A DNA stretch of 64,000 nucleotides from Panacagrimonas sp965216805 (GCF_965216805.1 NZ_CBDCGN010000003.1:1860001-1924000), one strand, 5' to 3'. Counted from the first letter of the stretch, positions 25,759 through 35,883 are shown. Notes: a model not told the origin generated them from the sequence alone. Program-made: numbers and translations.

Positions 25759-26760
25759 CTACAGCGCCGGTTCGTGGACGCCGGCAGGTAGATCGCCGAC
25801 GTTGGACGAAGTGTCCGGGGCCAGCGCCTCGACTGGTCGGGCGCCGTCATTGCCTACCAGCTGCACCGGTTCGGCGAGCTGTGCGGGCGCCGAGCTCGCC
25901 GTCACCGGCCGTGCGGGAGCTGGTCGCGGCGATCCGTCCAAGGGCCGGACGCCGAGGTCGGAGAAGGTGTCGGTCGACGGGTCCGATGCCGCGCCGGCGT
26001 ACTGCTGTTGCGCAGTCTCCGTCACCGCGCTGGCGGCCACCTCGCCCAGGACGTCCTGCGGAAGCTCGCCGGCCAACGCATAGAGCCGGCCGTCCTGCTC
26101 CCAGTAGACGATCCGGGTGTCGCCGGCGCGTTGCCAGCGCACCGGGTCCGCGGGTATCGCCAGTGGCTCGCCGACAAACAGACTCAAATGGCGGCCGTGG
26201 ACGTCACGGTACTGCACCTCTCGCAGCTCGATCCCGTCCATCTGCAGCTGGCGGGTGCCAGCCGCAGTATAGCCGGGCAGGGGCAAGGTCGGGTCGCCTG
26301 CGGTCAGGGGCTGGAAGGCGTCGACACTGTCGCGGTCCGGATTGCTCAGCGCCAGCATCTGTTGCGAAATCCGGCCGGCAAACCGGTCCAGTTCCGAGGT
26401 CTCCGGAGCGCCGGCCTTTGGCGGCTGCAGGGTCCACACCGCGGTCAGCAGCACTCCTGCGGCGATCGACGCCGCAGCCATCAGCCGCCAGCGCCGGTCG
26501 CGCTGCGCCAGGCGTCGCTGCACGACGGCGATTTGCAGACGTTCCGGGATCGGTTCGGCCAGCACCCTGGCGTAATGCCGGCGAATGGCCTGGTCCTGTG
26601 CGCGGCAGGTCATGACACGTTCGTGCGCACGCTTGTCGCGCTGCAGCCACGCTGCGATCTGACGACCGCGCGCGGTATCGGCCGGTAGTCGGCCCTCGGC
26701 GTAGGCCAGCAGTTCGTCATCGTCCGGTCGACGGTCCGGCAGGGTGGATCGGTCGTTCAT
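25759..26760 (-). CDS. Anti-sigma factor (membrane, partner of the adjacent ECF sigma)
   Basis: 333 residues. The N-terminal cytoplasmic part (residues 1-90) has a RsiW-like zinc-less anti-sigma layout (DDELLAYAEGRLP), one transmembrane helix around LMAAASIAAGVLLTAVWTL, and a periplasmic part with an immunoglobulin-like segment (REVQYRDVHGRHLSLFVGEP, RIVYWEQDGRLYALAGELP). The last 80 residues are Pro/Ala-rich. It overlaps the sigma gene by ATGA. It would hold the sigma factor at the membrane until a periplasmic signal. Confidence 0.82.
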   Translation of the reverse strand: MNDRSTLPDRRPDDDELLAYAEGRLPADTARGRQIAAWLQRDKRAHERVMTCRAQDQAIRRHYARVLAEPIPERLQIAVVQRRLAQRDRRWRLMAAASIAAGVLLTAVWTLQPPKAGAPETSELDRFAGRISQQMLALSNPDRDSVDAFQPLTAGDPTLPLPGYTAAGTRQLQMDGIELREVQYRDVHGRHLSLFVGEPLAIPADPVRWQRAGDTRIVYWEQDGRLYALAGELPQDVLGEVAASAVTETAQQQYAGAASDPSTDTFSDLGVRPLDGSPRPAPARPVTASSAPAQLAEPVQLVGNDGARPVEALAPDTSSNVGDLPAGVHEPAL

Positions 26761-27293
26761 TTGACCCTCCTCAAGTTGGCGCGGGGCTCGGCCTGCACCG
26801 GCGTGGCCTCGCCGCACAGATCACGCAGCGCCGAGCGCCCGCGCGAGATCCGCGAGCGCAAGGTGCCTACCGGTATCGCCAGCACCCAGGCGGCCTCGTC
26901 GTAACTCATGTCTTCCAGTGCTACCAGTAGGATGGCCTGGCGCTGGTCTTCTGGGATGCCGCGCATGACCTGCAGGATGTCCAGGCATTCGGCGCGCTGC
27001 TCCTGCTGTGCGGCCTGCGCCGGCTCCGTCGCCATATCGTCCAGCGAGCGCTCGATGCACTGCCGACGCTGTGTGCGCAGCCGGTTCAGGTGCAGGCGAT
27101 ACAGCATGCGGAACAGCCAGCTGCGCAGGCGCCCCTGCATCTGCCATCGAAACCACTTTCTCAGCGCACGTTCCAGGCAATCCTGCACCAGATCGTCGGC
27201 TTCGGTGACGCTGTGGGTCAACGCGCGTGCATAGCGGCGCAGATGCGGGATTTCCTGCTCCAGCAGCCACTCGAATTCATCGCGTTCCTTCAC
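26757..27293 (-). CDS. ECF RNA polymerase sigma factor
   Basis: 178 residues. Region 2 has LRRYARALTHSVTEADDLVQDCLERAL and FRMLYRLHLNRLR; region 4 has GIPEDQRQAILLVALEDMSYDEAAWVL and IPVGTLRSRISRGRSALR. GTG 27293 is chosen because GGAG lies 5 bp upstream. Translation is coupled to the anti-sigma gene. The regulon is unknown; the divergently placed DUF4168 gene is a candidate. Confidence 0.92.
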   Translation of the reverse strand: MKERDEFEWLLEQEIPHLRRYARALTHSVTEADDLVQDCLERALRKWFRWQMQGRLRSWLFRMLYRLHLNRLRTQRRQCIERSLDDMATEPAQAAQQEQRAECLDILQVMRGIPEDQRQAILLVALEDMSYDEAAWVLAIPVGTLRSRISRGRSALRDLCGEATPVQAEPRANLRRVK

Positions 27294-27531
27294 CGGCACT
27301 CCAGGGGTTGCGGTCGATGGGTCTCTATAGAGTCTTGATCGCGCCACCGTTGCCTGTCCGGGCGAGCGGACGCCGGTTGCGCGCATACACCCGAACAACA
27401 CCGCGGGATCGGGATCAGTTCCCCGAAATTCGATCGGCAAGCATCGGAACCGGATGCCTCGCAGCGGTGTGGGTAGGGGTGTGGACGCTGCACGCGCCAC
27501 GCTGAATCCATTTGACATCAAAGGAGTCAAG

Positions 27532-27927
27532 ATGACGTCCCTCAATCGATATCGCGCAACTTTCGCTGCCTCGCTGTGCGCAGGCGCCGTGATCTTCAGC
27601 AACGCCGCGCTGGCGCAGGGCACTGCGCAGCCGCCCGCTGCGCAGCCGCCGGCAGCCGCGCTGGTCGAGGTCGACGACAAGCAGATCGATGCCTTTGCCC
27701 AAGCGCAGGGCCGCGTTACTGAGATCAGCCAGAAATGGCAGGCTCAGATCGACGGCACCGAAACCGAAGCGGAAATGCAGTCGGTGCAGGAAAAGGCCCG
27801 CAAGGAGATGGTGATCGCCGTGCAGAACTCCGGCCTGACATTGGAGCAGTACAACCAGATCGCGATGGCCGCGCAGAACGATGCCGAGCTGCAGCAGCGC
27901 ATCCGCGCCGCGATGACCAGCGGCTGA
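27532..27927 (+). CDS. DUF4168 periplasmic protein
   Basis: 131 residues. A signal peptide (ASLCAGAVIFSNAALA, cleavage after ALA) is followed by an Ala/Pro/Gln-rich linker and a helical DUF4168 domain (QIDAFAQAQGRVTEISQKWQ, SGLTLEQYNQIAMAAQND). Function of the family is unknown; members are secreted and often stress-linked. ATG 27532 has an AAAGGAG ribosome-binding site. Confidence 0.85.
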   Translation: MTSLNRYRATFAASLCAGAVIFSNAALAQGTAQPPAAQPPAAALVEVDDKQIDAFAQAQGRVTEISQKWQAQIDGTETEAEMQSVQEKARKEMVIAVQNSGLTLEQYNQIAMAAQNDAELQQRIRAAMTSG

Positions 27928-28131
27928 TGGCACCGGTTGTTTGCCGGTCACCTGGAAGATGCGACGGATGACATGAATCGAAAGTCGGCGGCTTGTGCGG
28001 GCTGATCGGATCGCTGTCGCGACGACGCCCGATCAGGTCGTGTTCCGATCCGTGCTTGTCCGTATAACCCGGGCAGGCAGCCGCCATTCAAAGTGGTTGC
28101 AAGCGCGCCCTCCGGCGTGCCTGCCCCAACG

Positions 28132-28163
28132 AAAAAGCCCCCGGTTCGACCGGGGGCTTTTTT
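28132..28163. terminator. Bidirectional Rho-independent terminator
   Basis: AAAAAGCCCCCGGT, a TCG loop, then ACCGGGGGCTTTTTT. It serves the DUF4168 gene on one strand and DUF1329 on the other. Confidence 0.92.
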
Positions 28164-28186
28164 GCTGCGACTGGCCCGCCCAGGCG

Positions 28187-29539
28187 TCAGCGCGTGCCCT
28201 TGCTGCGCAAGGCATCCGGGGTGAAATCGGCCGGCGTCAACGGCACCCGATCGTAGACCTTGGTCTCCTCGTTGCGGATCGACAACGCGATGTAGCGGCC
28301 GGACTGCAGATCATGCTTGACCTCGAGTCCGGCGGCGACGAAGGGAACGTCGTAGTAGTTGAGGCTGTGCAGTTCGTCGACGCGCCACAACTGGTCGCGG
28401 TTGTCGTACTTGTCCTGCACGTGCACGATCCAGCTGTCCTCGTCGAGGAAGAAGGTGCGCCGCTTGTAAAGATGCGAGGTGCCGGGCTTGAGGGTGGCCT
28501 CGACTTCCCACACGCGATGCAACTCGTAACGCGCGTGTTCCGGGTTGACATGCCCGGCCTGCAGGACGTCCTTGACCTTGAGCGTGGGGCCGTTGATGAG
28601 GTAGGCGTTGTACGGAATGTACATTTCGCGCTTGCCCACCAGCTTCCAGTCGTAGCGATCGGTGGCGCCGTTGTACATGAAGAAGTCGTCGTTGGTGCGC
28701 AGGCCGTCGGCGGCGGTGCCGGGGTTGTCGTAGGACACGCTGGGCGCCAGACGCACACGGCGCTGGCCCGGGTTGTAGGTCCAGGCCTTGCGCGGCTGGC
28801 TCACCTGGTCGGCGAACTCGTGCACCAGCAGCAGCTGCCCCGCCAGACGCGGCGGCGCTTTGACGATCTGCAGGAAGTAGAACAGCAGATTGTCGGTCCG
28901 CTCCTCCGGCCGCTTGCCCTGGTGCGAGTACACGAAGTCGAACTCGTAATCGAAGCTCACCAGGTTGTAGTCGCCGCCAGCCGTCACCGGTGCCTGCGAC
29001 CACGACGTGCGATAAGTGTCGCCCTTGTAGACGGTGATGTGGTTCCAGATCGCCTCCAGCCCGTTCTTGACGATGGGGAAGGGCGTGCCGCCGTTGGTGC
29101 CGGTGAAGCCGACGCCCTCTTCGACGAGCTTGACCTTGGTGGCATTGGCCCGCGTTTCGTCGTAGATGCCCTGCGGGAACGATGCGCTGCGCCGCGTGGG
29201 ATAGACCTTCATCTTCCAGGTGGGATAGCGCTTGAACAGCGCGACCTGTCCCGGCGACAGCTTGTCCTGATGCTGCGCCAGGTTGGACGCATCGATGGTC
29301 AGGATGGGCTTGTCGCTGGCGAACGGATCGGGATAGTGACCGCCGGTCTCGAAGCCGGGCAGGACCTCGGTGATGCCGCCGGTCCACTCGGGAATCGACC
29401 CGCTGGCATTGCCGGCCTTCTCGGCACCCAGCGGTGTCAGCGTGCTGCCGAGTGCTGCGGCCTCGTCCGCGGTCACCGCTGCGAGGCTCGCGGAACAGAA
29501 CGTAGCGAACAGTGCCGCTACCAGTAGTTTGTTTTTCAT
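28187..29539 (-). CDS. DUF1329 outer-membrane lipoprotein-sorting-like protein
   Basis: 450 residues with a signal peptide (LLVAALFATFCSASLA). The mature part has the conserved DUF1329 blocks LTPLGAEKAGNASGSIPEW near the N-terminus, FPIVKNGLEAIWNH, and RTFFLDEDSWIVHVQDKYDN. It lies 22 bp downstream of a DUF1302 gene; the two families nearly always pair, commonly with RND/MMPL exporters and genes for steroid, aromatic or lipid metabolism. A role in moving hydrophobic compounds across the envelope is likely but unproven. Confidence 0.9.
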   Translation of the reverse strand: MKNKLLVAALFATFCSASLAAVTADEAAALGSTLTPLGAEKAGNASGSIPEWTGGITEVLPGFETGGHYPDPFASDKPILTIDASNLAQHQDKLSPGQVALFKRYPTWKMKVYPTRRSASFPQGIYDETRANATKVKLVEEGVGFTGTNGGTPFPIVKNGLEAIWNHITVYKGDTYRTSWSQAPVTAGGDYNLVSFDYEFDFVYSHQGKRPEERTDNLLFYFLQIVKAPPRLAGQLLLVHEFADQVSQPRKAWTYNPGQRRVRLAPSVSYDNPGTAADGLRTNDDFFMYNGATDRYDWKLVGKREMYIPYNAYLINGPTLKVKDVLQAGHVNPEHARYELHRVWEVEATLKPGTSHLYKRRTFFLDEDSWIVHVQDKYDNRDQLWRVDELHSLNYYDVPFVAAGLEVKHDLQSGRYIALSIRNEETKVYDRVPLTPADFTPDALRSKGTR

Positions 29540-29561
29540 GAAGTGCTCCAGGGCGGGATCT

Positions 29562-31412
29562 TCAGAACGCGTAGGAAATGCTGAGCGCGAGAAAGTCGCG
29601 ATCCTCGTTGACGTTGGCGCTGGTCGAAAACGACTGCGGCTGCGCCGGATCGCCCGGCGTCGTCGTGCCGGGCGCGATCATGACGCCGGGGGGAATCGGA
29701 TCGACTCCTGAATAGGTACGCCCATCAAAGAACGTGGTGTAGGCAAGATCTGCCTGCCAGCGCTGCAGATAGTTCATCGCTAGGCCCACCGAGATCGCCT
29801 TGGTGTCCTGGTTGAACACCGGACCGACGCCGTTGACGTCATGCGAAAACACCAGACGTGGCGACAACTGTGCAGCGCCGATGGCGCTTTCAAAGTCCAT
29901 GCGGCTGACCACGCGATAGCCCCAGGAGGTGCGATCGGCGTAGCCACCGCCGACGTTTTCCTGGCAGGAACCGTTGGACACCGCGGCCTGGATTGCCGCC
30001 GGATTACGGCACGACACCAGATGCGCGGAAGGGCCGTTGTAGAGCAGGTCCTTGTCCAGCTCCATGCGGGTGACGCCGGCTTCGCCCAGCAGGATGAACT
30101 GGTCGGCGCCCAGACTGGGGCCGAAAGCCTTGGTCGCCGTCATCTGTGCCTGATGGGTTTTGACGCGACGGAAACCCTCGGCCTGCGCTTCGGCCGTCGC
30201 CGGATTCACCCCTTCGCCGAGATCGATGGCATTGGGCAGTCGCAGCGCCGCCAGCAGCAGCTCGGTGGCGGCCAGCTGCACCGGCAGGTTGGGACGATAG
30301 GAATACTCGCCCTGCAAGGCGATGCCCAGCGGACCATCGGTGTTGAACGACAGGCCATACAGCTCGATGCCCTCGGGATAGTCCACGAAGTAGGTCGAAC
30401 TGTTGACGCGTGCCAGCGTGCTCGACTGGTCCGACGCCCGCACACCCGAAATCAACGGCAGCCGGCTGTGGTACTTGAGGTAGTACAAGCCGAACTCGGT
30501 GCTGTTGAGCCAGTCCGCGAAGTAGCGCAGCGCCACGCCGTACTGGCCGGTCTTCTGGTCCGGGTGGCGGGTGCTGGACCGCGGCACGCCGACGGGAAAC
30601 ACCCCCGCGGCGTTGCCCGCGGTGACGGGCGTGCCCAGCGACTGGTCGTTGCGGCGGCCGATGCCGGTGTAGGCCACGTCGCCGTCGTCAGAGATGAAGT
30701 CGTTGGTGGAGAAGAAACTCCCGCGCGGATCGATCTCCACTTCGTCGAAGCCCCATATCCACACGGATTCCAGGCTCAACGTATTGGTCAGGGACAGCGA
30801 ACCCCAGAACATGGGATGCGGCAGCAGCGCCTCGCGCAGTTCCGATCCCGGCGCGCGGAAGCGCGCAACGTCGATGGCGTTGATGGCGTTGATGCTGTTG
30901 CCGATGAAGGTCGATTCGCCCCAGTTCACCACCTGCCGGCCTGCCCGTACGGAAGCATTGTGGCCGTTGATCTTGAAGTTGACGTAGGCGAACAGGTCCA
31001 GCAGATCGCCCTGGGCCACCAGGCGATCCCTGCCGCGTTCGCCGAAATTGTCGCGATCGTCGTCGGCCTGGAAATCGTAGAAATAGCTGGCGCGCCCGAA
31101 GATGCCGCCGCTGCCGTACTGGATGTCGAGGTCGTGGGTCGCCTTGATCAGGGTGGAGATGACGTCGCCGGCCTCGTAGTTCAGGCGGCCGTCGTCCTCG
31201 TTGACGGTACGGGCGGTACCGCCATTGGCGATACCGATCAGGCTGCTGTCGGGGTCCTCGGTGCTGATGGTGACACCGGCGGACACGGTGGTGTCCAGGC
31301 TGCCCTGCACCGGCCCGAACTGAAACGGCAGGGCCTGGCTCGACAACGGCAGTGCAAGGGCCAGGCCTCCGACTCCGAGACGCAAGAGCACGGTCAGTTT
31401 TCTAGTTTTCAT
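29562..31412 (-). CDS. DUF1302 outer-membrane beta-barrel protein
   Basis: 616 residues, signal peptide ending SSQALP, then alternating aromatic/polar beta-strands and a C-terminal Phe (FLALSISYAF), as expected for an outer-membrane barrel. DUF1302 landmarks are SLDTTVSAGVTI, RLNYEAGDVIST, VRAGRQVVNWGEST and LYYLKYHSRLPLISG. First gene of the DUF1302-DUF1329 pair. No MMPL transporter is adjacent here, unlike the usual layout. Confidence 0.9.
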   Translation of the reverse strand: MKTRKLTVLLRLGVGGLALALPLSSQALPFQFGPVQGSLDTTVSAGVTISTEDPDSSLIGIANGGTARTVNEDDGRLNYEAGDVISTLIKATHDLDIQYGSGGIFGRASYFYDFQADDDRDNFGERGRDRLVAQGDLLDLFAYVNFKINGHNASVRAGRQVVNWGESTFIGNSINAINAIDVARFRAPGSELREALLPHPMFWGSLSLTNTLSLESVWIWGFDEVEIDPRGSFFSTNDFISDDGDVAYTGIGRRNDQSLGTPVTAGNAAGVFPVGVPRSSTRHPDQKTGQYGVALRYFADWLNSTEFGLYYLKYHSRLPLISGVRASDQSSTLARVNSSTYFVDYPEGIELYGLSFNTDGPLGIALQGEYSYRPNLPVQLAATELLLAALRLPNAIDLGEGVNPATAEAQAEGFRRVKTHQAQMTATKAFGPSLGADQFILLGEAGVTRMELDKDLLYNGPSAHLVSCRNPAAIQAAVSNGSCQENVGGGYADRTSWGYRVVSRMDFESAIGAAQLSPRLVFSHDVNGVGPVFNQDTKAISVGLAMNYLQRWQADLAYTTFFDGRTYSGVDPIPPGVMIAPGTTTPGDPAQPQSFSTSANVNEDRDFLALSISYAF

Positions 31413-31588
31413 CGGTCTTTCTCCTGAGGGTCACGCTCGGACGGCCGGAATGCAGCGCTCCAACCGTATCTATAGTTATGGTCCGATTCTGTGCGCCATG
31501 TCGCGGGTGCGCAAGCTGCACAAAAATGGGAGAAACACCTTACCCGCGCGCCACGCCGGCCAACCTGGCGGACGAGACCGGCGGCGCT

Positions 31589-33385
31589 TCAGCGTCGGCG
31601 ACTCTCCCTCAGCTGCAGATTCCACAGCTGCGCGTAGGTGCCGGCAGCGCCGAGCAGGCCGGCGTGGGTTCCGCGCTCCACCACACGGCCCTGATCCAGA
31701 ACCACGATCTGGTCGGCATCGGTGACGGTGGACAGGCGGTGCGCGATCACCAGGGTAGTGCGGTGCTCAGCGGCGTCGTGCAGCGCCTGCAGGATGGCCT
31801 GCTCCGAGGCGGAGTCCAGCGACGAGGTAGCCTCGTCGAACACCAGGATCGGTGGATTCTTGAGCAGCGCGCGGGCGATTGCCACGCGCTGTTTCTCGCC
31901 GCCCGACAGCTTGAGCCCGCGCTCCCCGACCTGCGTCTCCAGACCTTGCGGCAGGCGGTCCACAAAGGTCTGCAGATGCGCGGTTGCCAGCACTTGCCGG
32001 AGGCGCCGATCGTCGACATCGGGATCGCCGTAGCGCAGGTTGTAGCCCAACGTGTCGTTGAACAGCACGGTGTCCTGCGGCACCACGCCGATGGCCCTGC
32101 GCAGGCTGTCCTGGCTGACGCTGCGAATGTCGGTGCCGTCGATCAAGATACGGCCGTGCTGCGGGTCATAGAACCGATACAGCAGACGTGCCAGCGTCGA
32201 CTTGCCGGCGCCGCTGGCGCCGACCACCGCCAGCTTGCGACCCGCCTCGATCTCGAAACTCACCCGATCCAGGATTGGGCGATCGGCACGATAGGCAAAC
32301 GACACCTGCTCGAAGCGGATATTCCCGCGCTGCAGGATCAGGGCGGGGGCCTGCGGCGGGTCTTCCACCCGCGGCTGCTGTCCGAGCAGATCGAACATGC
32401 GCTGCATGTCCACCAGCGCGCGGCGGATCTCGCGGTAGACAAAGCCGAGGAAATTGAGCGGCAGAAACAACTGGATCATGTAGGCGTTGATGGCCACGAA
32501 GTCGCCCAGGGTCAGGCGCTCGGCAACCACGCCGTAGGCGGCCAGGAACATCATCGCGGTCATGCCGCCGGCCACGATCAGCGACTGCCCGACGTTGAGC
32601 GCCGCCAGCGACGAGCGGCTGCGCTGCTGCGCGGTCTCCCAGGCGATCAGGAAGCGGTCGTACTCTTGCGCTTCGCGCTTCTCCGCGCCAAACAGCTTGA
32701 CCGTCTCCTGATTGAGCAATGAATCCACGGCGCGCTGACTGGCGCGCGAATCGAGCTGGTTGGCATCCCGCACGAAACGCGTGCGCCACTCCGTCACGAT
32801 CACTGAAAAGCCGATGTAGGCCAGTACCGACAGCGCCGTCACCACCGCAAAACTGGCACCGTACTGCACCAGCAGGATCGCTGCGACCAGGGCCAGTTCG
32901 AGCAGGGTCGGCAGGATGTTGAACAGCATGAAGCGCAGCAGGAAGCTGATGCCGGCCACGCCGCGTTCGATGTCGCGCGCCACCCCACCGGTGCGTCGCG
33001 CCAGATGGAATTCGATGTCCAGACTGTGCAGATGACGAAACACATCCAGCGAAGCGCGGCGCACCGCACGCTCGGTGACGCGCCCGAAAATCACGTCACG
33101 CAGTTCGCCGAGCAGCACGTTGCCGAAGCGCATCACGCCGTACGCCACCAGCAACGCGATGGGTACCGCCACGACCGCCTGCCGCTGGCTGTCGAGGTTA
33201 TCCACGATGTGCTTGAGGACCAGCGGCAAGGCCACGCCGCTGAGCTTGGCCAGCACCAGGCAGGCGCCCGCCAGTGCGACCCGCCCCGGAAACTCACGCA
33301 GATAGGGCAGCAGGCTGGCCACAACCCGGAAAGAGGGTTGCAAGTGCTCGGAGTCGGGCGCGGGCGGCAGGCGGTTGGGGCGCAT
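31589..33385 (-). CDS. ABC exporter, Atm1/ABCB7-type (half transporter)
   Basis: 598 residues: six membrane helices (residues about 25-310) fused to a nucleotide-binding domain. Walker A is VVGASGAGKST, signature LSGGEKQR, Walker B ILVFDEATSSLD, and the H-loop LVIAHRLSTV. The transmembrane part has the Atm1-like FHLARRTGGVARDIERG motif and NFLGFVYREIRRAL, which place it with heavy-metal/glutathione-linked exporters. It probably works as a homodimer in the inner membrane. Confidence 0.93.
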   Translation of the reverse strand: MRPNRLPPAPDSEHLQPSFRVVASLLPYLREFPGRVALAGACLVLAKLSGVALPLVLKHIVDNLDSQRQAVVAVPIALLVAYGVMRFGNVLLGELRDVIFGRVTERAVRRASLDVFRHLHSLDIEFHLARRTGGVARDIERGVAGISFLLRFMLFNILPTLLELALVAAILLVQYGASFAVVTALSVLAYIGFSVIVTEWRTRFVRDANQLDSRASQRAVDSLLNQETVKLFGAEKREAQEYDRFLIAWETAQQRSRSSLAALNVGQSLIVAGGMTAMMFLAAYGVVAERLTLGDFVAINAYMIQLFLPLNFLGFVYREIRRALVDMQRMFDLLGQQPRVEDPPQAPALILQRGNIRFEQVSFAYRADRPILDRVSFEIEAGRKLAVVGASGAGKSTLARLLYRFYDPQHGRILIDGTDIRSVSQDSLRRAIGVVPQDTVLFNDTLGYNLRYGDPDVDDRRLRQVLATAHLQTFVDRLPQGLETQVGERGLKLSGGEKQRVAIARALLKNPPILVFDEATSSLDSASEQAILQALHDAAEHRTTLVIAHRLSTVTDADQIVVLDQGRVVERGTHAGLLGAAGTYAQLWNLQLRESRRR

Positions 33386-33400
33386 TGAAAATCAGTCTTT

Positions 33401-33530
33401 AGGCGTTAGGACGCCGGCTGCGCCGGCTTTAGGCGTTAGCAACAGCCTTTGGCGTGGATGAATTGTTGCAGCTCACGATTTTCGCTAACGCCTGAAGCGA
33501 GCGCGGCGAGCGTCCTGACGTCTAACGCCT
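33401..33530. repeat. Cluster of a 9-bp repeat, two direct and two inverted copies
   Basis: AGGCGTTAG occurs at 33401-33409 and 33431-33439, and its complement CTAACGCCT at 33485-33493 and 33522-33530. Together they can form long hairpins between spoT and the ABC exporter gene. It may act as a processing or termination structure. Confidence 0.7.
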
Positions 33531-33535
33531 GCTGT

Positions 33536-35695
33536 TCAAGCTCTCGCTACCCTCGACACGCCCTCGATATGGCGCAGACGGCGCATCACGCGCGCCAGAT
33601 GCGAGCGATTCTTCACCGTCAGGATGAAGCGCATTTCGACTGCGTCGCCACCGGCACGGTCCGGCATCTGCACGTTCTCGATACTGGATTCGGCGCCGGA
33701 AATCTCGGCGGTGATACGCGCCAACAGGCCGCGCTTGTTCTCGCTGCGCAGGACCAACTCGCACAGGTAATCGCCTTGGACGCTCGTAGACCACACCAGC
33801 GGCACCCAGTCCTGCGGACGTGCCTTGGCGTGGGTGCATTCGACGCGGTGGACCACGATGCCGCGACCCACGCTGACATGACCGCGAATTTCGTCGCCGG
33901 GGATCGGATGGCAACAGCGCCCGTAATCCAGCACCAGGCCCTCGGTGCCTTCGATGGCCAGGGCCTGGTGGGTACCCTGATGCGGAGCGTCGGCGCCGGC
34001 CTCGGTCAGGAAGCGACGTGCAACCAGCGGCGCCAGGCGCTCGCCGGTGCCGATGGCGGCGAATAGTTCTTCCACGTCCTGCAGATCAAAGCTCTTGAGC
34101 ACCAGTTCGGCGCGCTCTTCGCGCAATGCCGACAGCGGAATCTTGAGTTCGCGCAGCGCGATCTCCAGCAACCGGCGGCCGAGACGGATCGCCTCGTCCT
34201 CGCGCTGGTTCTTGAGAAAGTTGCGGATGTGGCTGCGCGCCTTGGCAGTCTTGACGAAGTGCAGCCAGGCCGCATTTGGGCGCGCGTGGCGGGCCGTGAT
34301 GACCTCCACGGTCTGGCCGGATTTGAGCGGCGAGTTGAGCGGCTCCAGGCTGCCGTCGATGCGCGCGGCGACGCAGCGGTCGCCCAGTTCGGAGTGCACC
34401 GAATACGCGAAATCTACCGGTGTGGCGCCTTTGGGCAACTGGCGGATCTCGCCCTTGGGCGAGAACACGTAGACCTCGTCCGGGAACAGGTCGACCTTGA
34501 CGCCCTCGATGAAGTCCATCGATCCGTCGGCGCCAAACACGTCGAACACGTTGCGCAGCCACTCGCGCGCGCGCAGCTGCGGCGCGGCCTGCGAGTTGCG
34601 GTCACCGAGCTTGTACTGCCAGTGCGCGGCGATGCCGGCTTCCGCGATGTGGTGCATCTCGCGGGTGCGGATCTGCACCTCGATCTTGTGTCCGCCCGGG
34701 GCCACGCAGGTCGTGTGCAGACTCTGGTAGCCATTGCCCTTCGAATTGGCGATGTAGTCGTCGAAATGCCCGGGCACCGGCTTGAACACGTGATGCACGA
34801 TGCCCAGCGCGCGGTAGCAGTCGTCGACCTTGGACACGATGACCCGAAAGCCCAGCAGGTCCATCACCTTGAGCAGACGCAGCTTTTTGCGGCGCATCTT
34901 CTGGTAGATGCTGTAGATGTTCTTGTCGCGACCGACCACGGTGGCGCCGATACCCTCATCGCGCAGGTGTTTGGACAGCCGGCTTTCGACCTCCTTGATC
35001 AGGCCTTTGGCGTCGCCCATCTGCTTGCCCACCCCGTAGGCCAGCGCGGCGAAGCGCTTGGGGTAGAGGTGGGCAAACGCCAGATCCTCCAGTTCGACGC
35101 GGATGGTGTGTATGCCCAGACGCTGTGCGATGGGCGCATAGATGTCCAGGGTTTCACGCGAAATGCGCCGGCGCTTTTCCGGCGCCATCGACGTCAATGT
35201 GCGCAGGTTGTGCAAGCGATCCGCCAGCTTGATCAGGATCACCCGCATGTCCTGCGTCATCGCCAGCAGCAGCTTGCGGAAGCTTTCGGCCTGACGTTCG
35301 GCGCGACTCATGCCCTCGATCTTGCCGATCTTGGACACCCCATCGACAAGCTCCGCCACGTCCTTGCCGAAGCGTGCCGCCACCTCGTCCTTGGACACGC
35401 CGGTGTCCTCGATCACGTCGTGCAGGATCGCCGCGCACAGGGTGGTGGAGTCCATGCGCATCTCGGCCAGCACGCGCGCCACTGCCAGCGGATGAAAGAT
35501 GTACGGTTCGCCTGAAGTGCGGCTCTGGCCCTTGTGCTCCTGGGCGCCAAACTCGTAGGCGCGCCGCACCTCCGCGATCTGCTCCTGCGGCAGGTATTCC
35601 GCCAGTAGCTTGGCCAGCGGCTCCATGCCGTACTCGCGCGCCACCCGCTGGGTGCGCCAGGCATTGCCGATACGCTGGATGACGGGGAGTTCCAT
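33536..35695 (-). CDS. spoT: Bifunctional (p)ppGpp synthetase/hydrolase SpoT
   Basis: 719 residues: HD hydrolase domain with the intact ILHDVIEDT motif, synthetase domain (RVIVSKVDDCYRALGIVHH, YIANSKGNGYQSLHTT), TGS domain (VYVFSPKGEIRQLPKGATP, DFAYSVHSELG), conserved-Cys/zinc-finger region (RCCHPIPGDEIRGHVSVGRG) and C-terminal ACT. An intact HD motif marks it as SpoT rather than RelA. It makes and degrades the stringent-response alarmone. Confidence 0.96.
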   Translation of the reverse strand: MELPVIQRIGNAWRTQRVAREYGMEPLAKLLAEYLPQEQIAEVRRAYEFGAQEHKGQSRTSGEPYIFHPLAVARVLAEMRMDSTTLCAAILHDVIEDTGVSKDEVAARFGKDVAELVDGVSKIGKIEGMSRAERQAESFRKLLLAMTQDMRVILIKLADRLHNLRTLTSMAPEKRRRISRETLDIYAPIAQRLGIHTIRVELEDLAFAHLYPKRFAALAYGVGKQMGDAKGLIKEVESRLSKHLRDEGIGATVVGRDKNIYSIYQKMRRKKLRLLKVMDLLGFRVIVSKVDDCYRALGIVHHVFKPVPGHFDDYIANSKGNGYQSLHTTCVAPGGHKIEVQIRTREMHHIAEAGIAAHWQYKLGDRNSQAAPQLRAREWLRNVFDVFGADGSMDFIEGVKVDLFPDEVYVFSPKGEIRQLPKGATPVDFAYSVHSELGDRCVAARIDGSLEPLNSPLKSGQTVEVITARHARPNAAWLHFVKTAKARSHIRNFLKNQREDEAIRLGRRLLEIALRELKIPLSALREERAELVLKSFDLQDVEELFAAIGTGERLAPLVARRFLTEAGADAPHQGTHQALAIEGTEGLVLDYGRCCHPIPGDEIRGHVSVGRGIVVHRVECTHAKARPQDWVPLVWSTSVQGDYLCELVLRSENKRGLLARITAEISGAESSIENVQMPDRAGGDAVEMRFILTVKNRSHLARVMRRLRHIEGVSRVARA

Positions 35696-35883
35696 CGGGT
35701 CAGTGTCCGGCTTCGGCGGCTGGCGCGCCAGTCAAGCGGTCGGCCGAGGCGCTTTTGCCACGGTTTTCACGGATGCACACGGATTGGGCGCGCCATATAG
35801 GCAGCAGCTGTCCACTGTACCCGGGGAAGTCCACACTTTTTCCGCAGGCGACCGTGAAATCCTCGGCACGGATACGCTGACAC

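Noticed and set aside
29841..31427. A 528-codon plus-strand open frame opposite DUF1302
   Set aside because: Shadow frame without recognisable domains; the minus strand encodes a complete outer-membrane protein with signal peptide.
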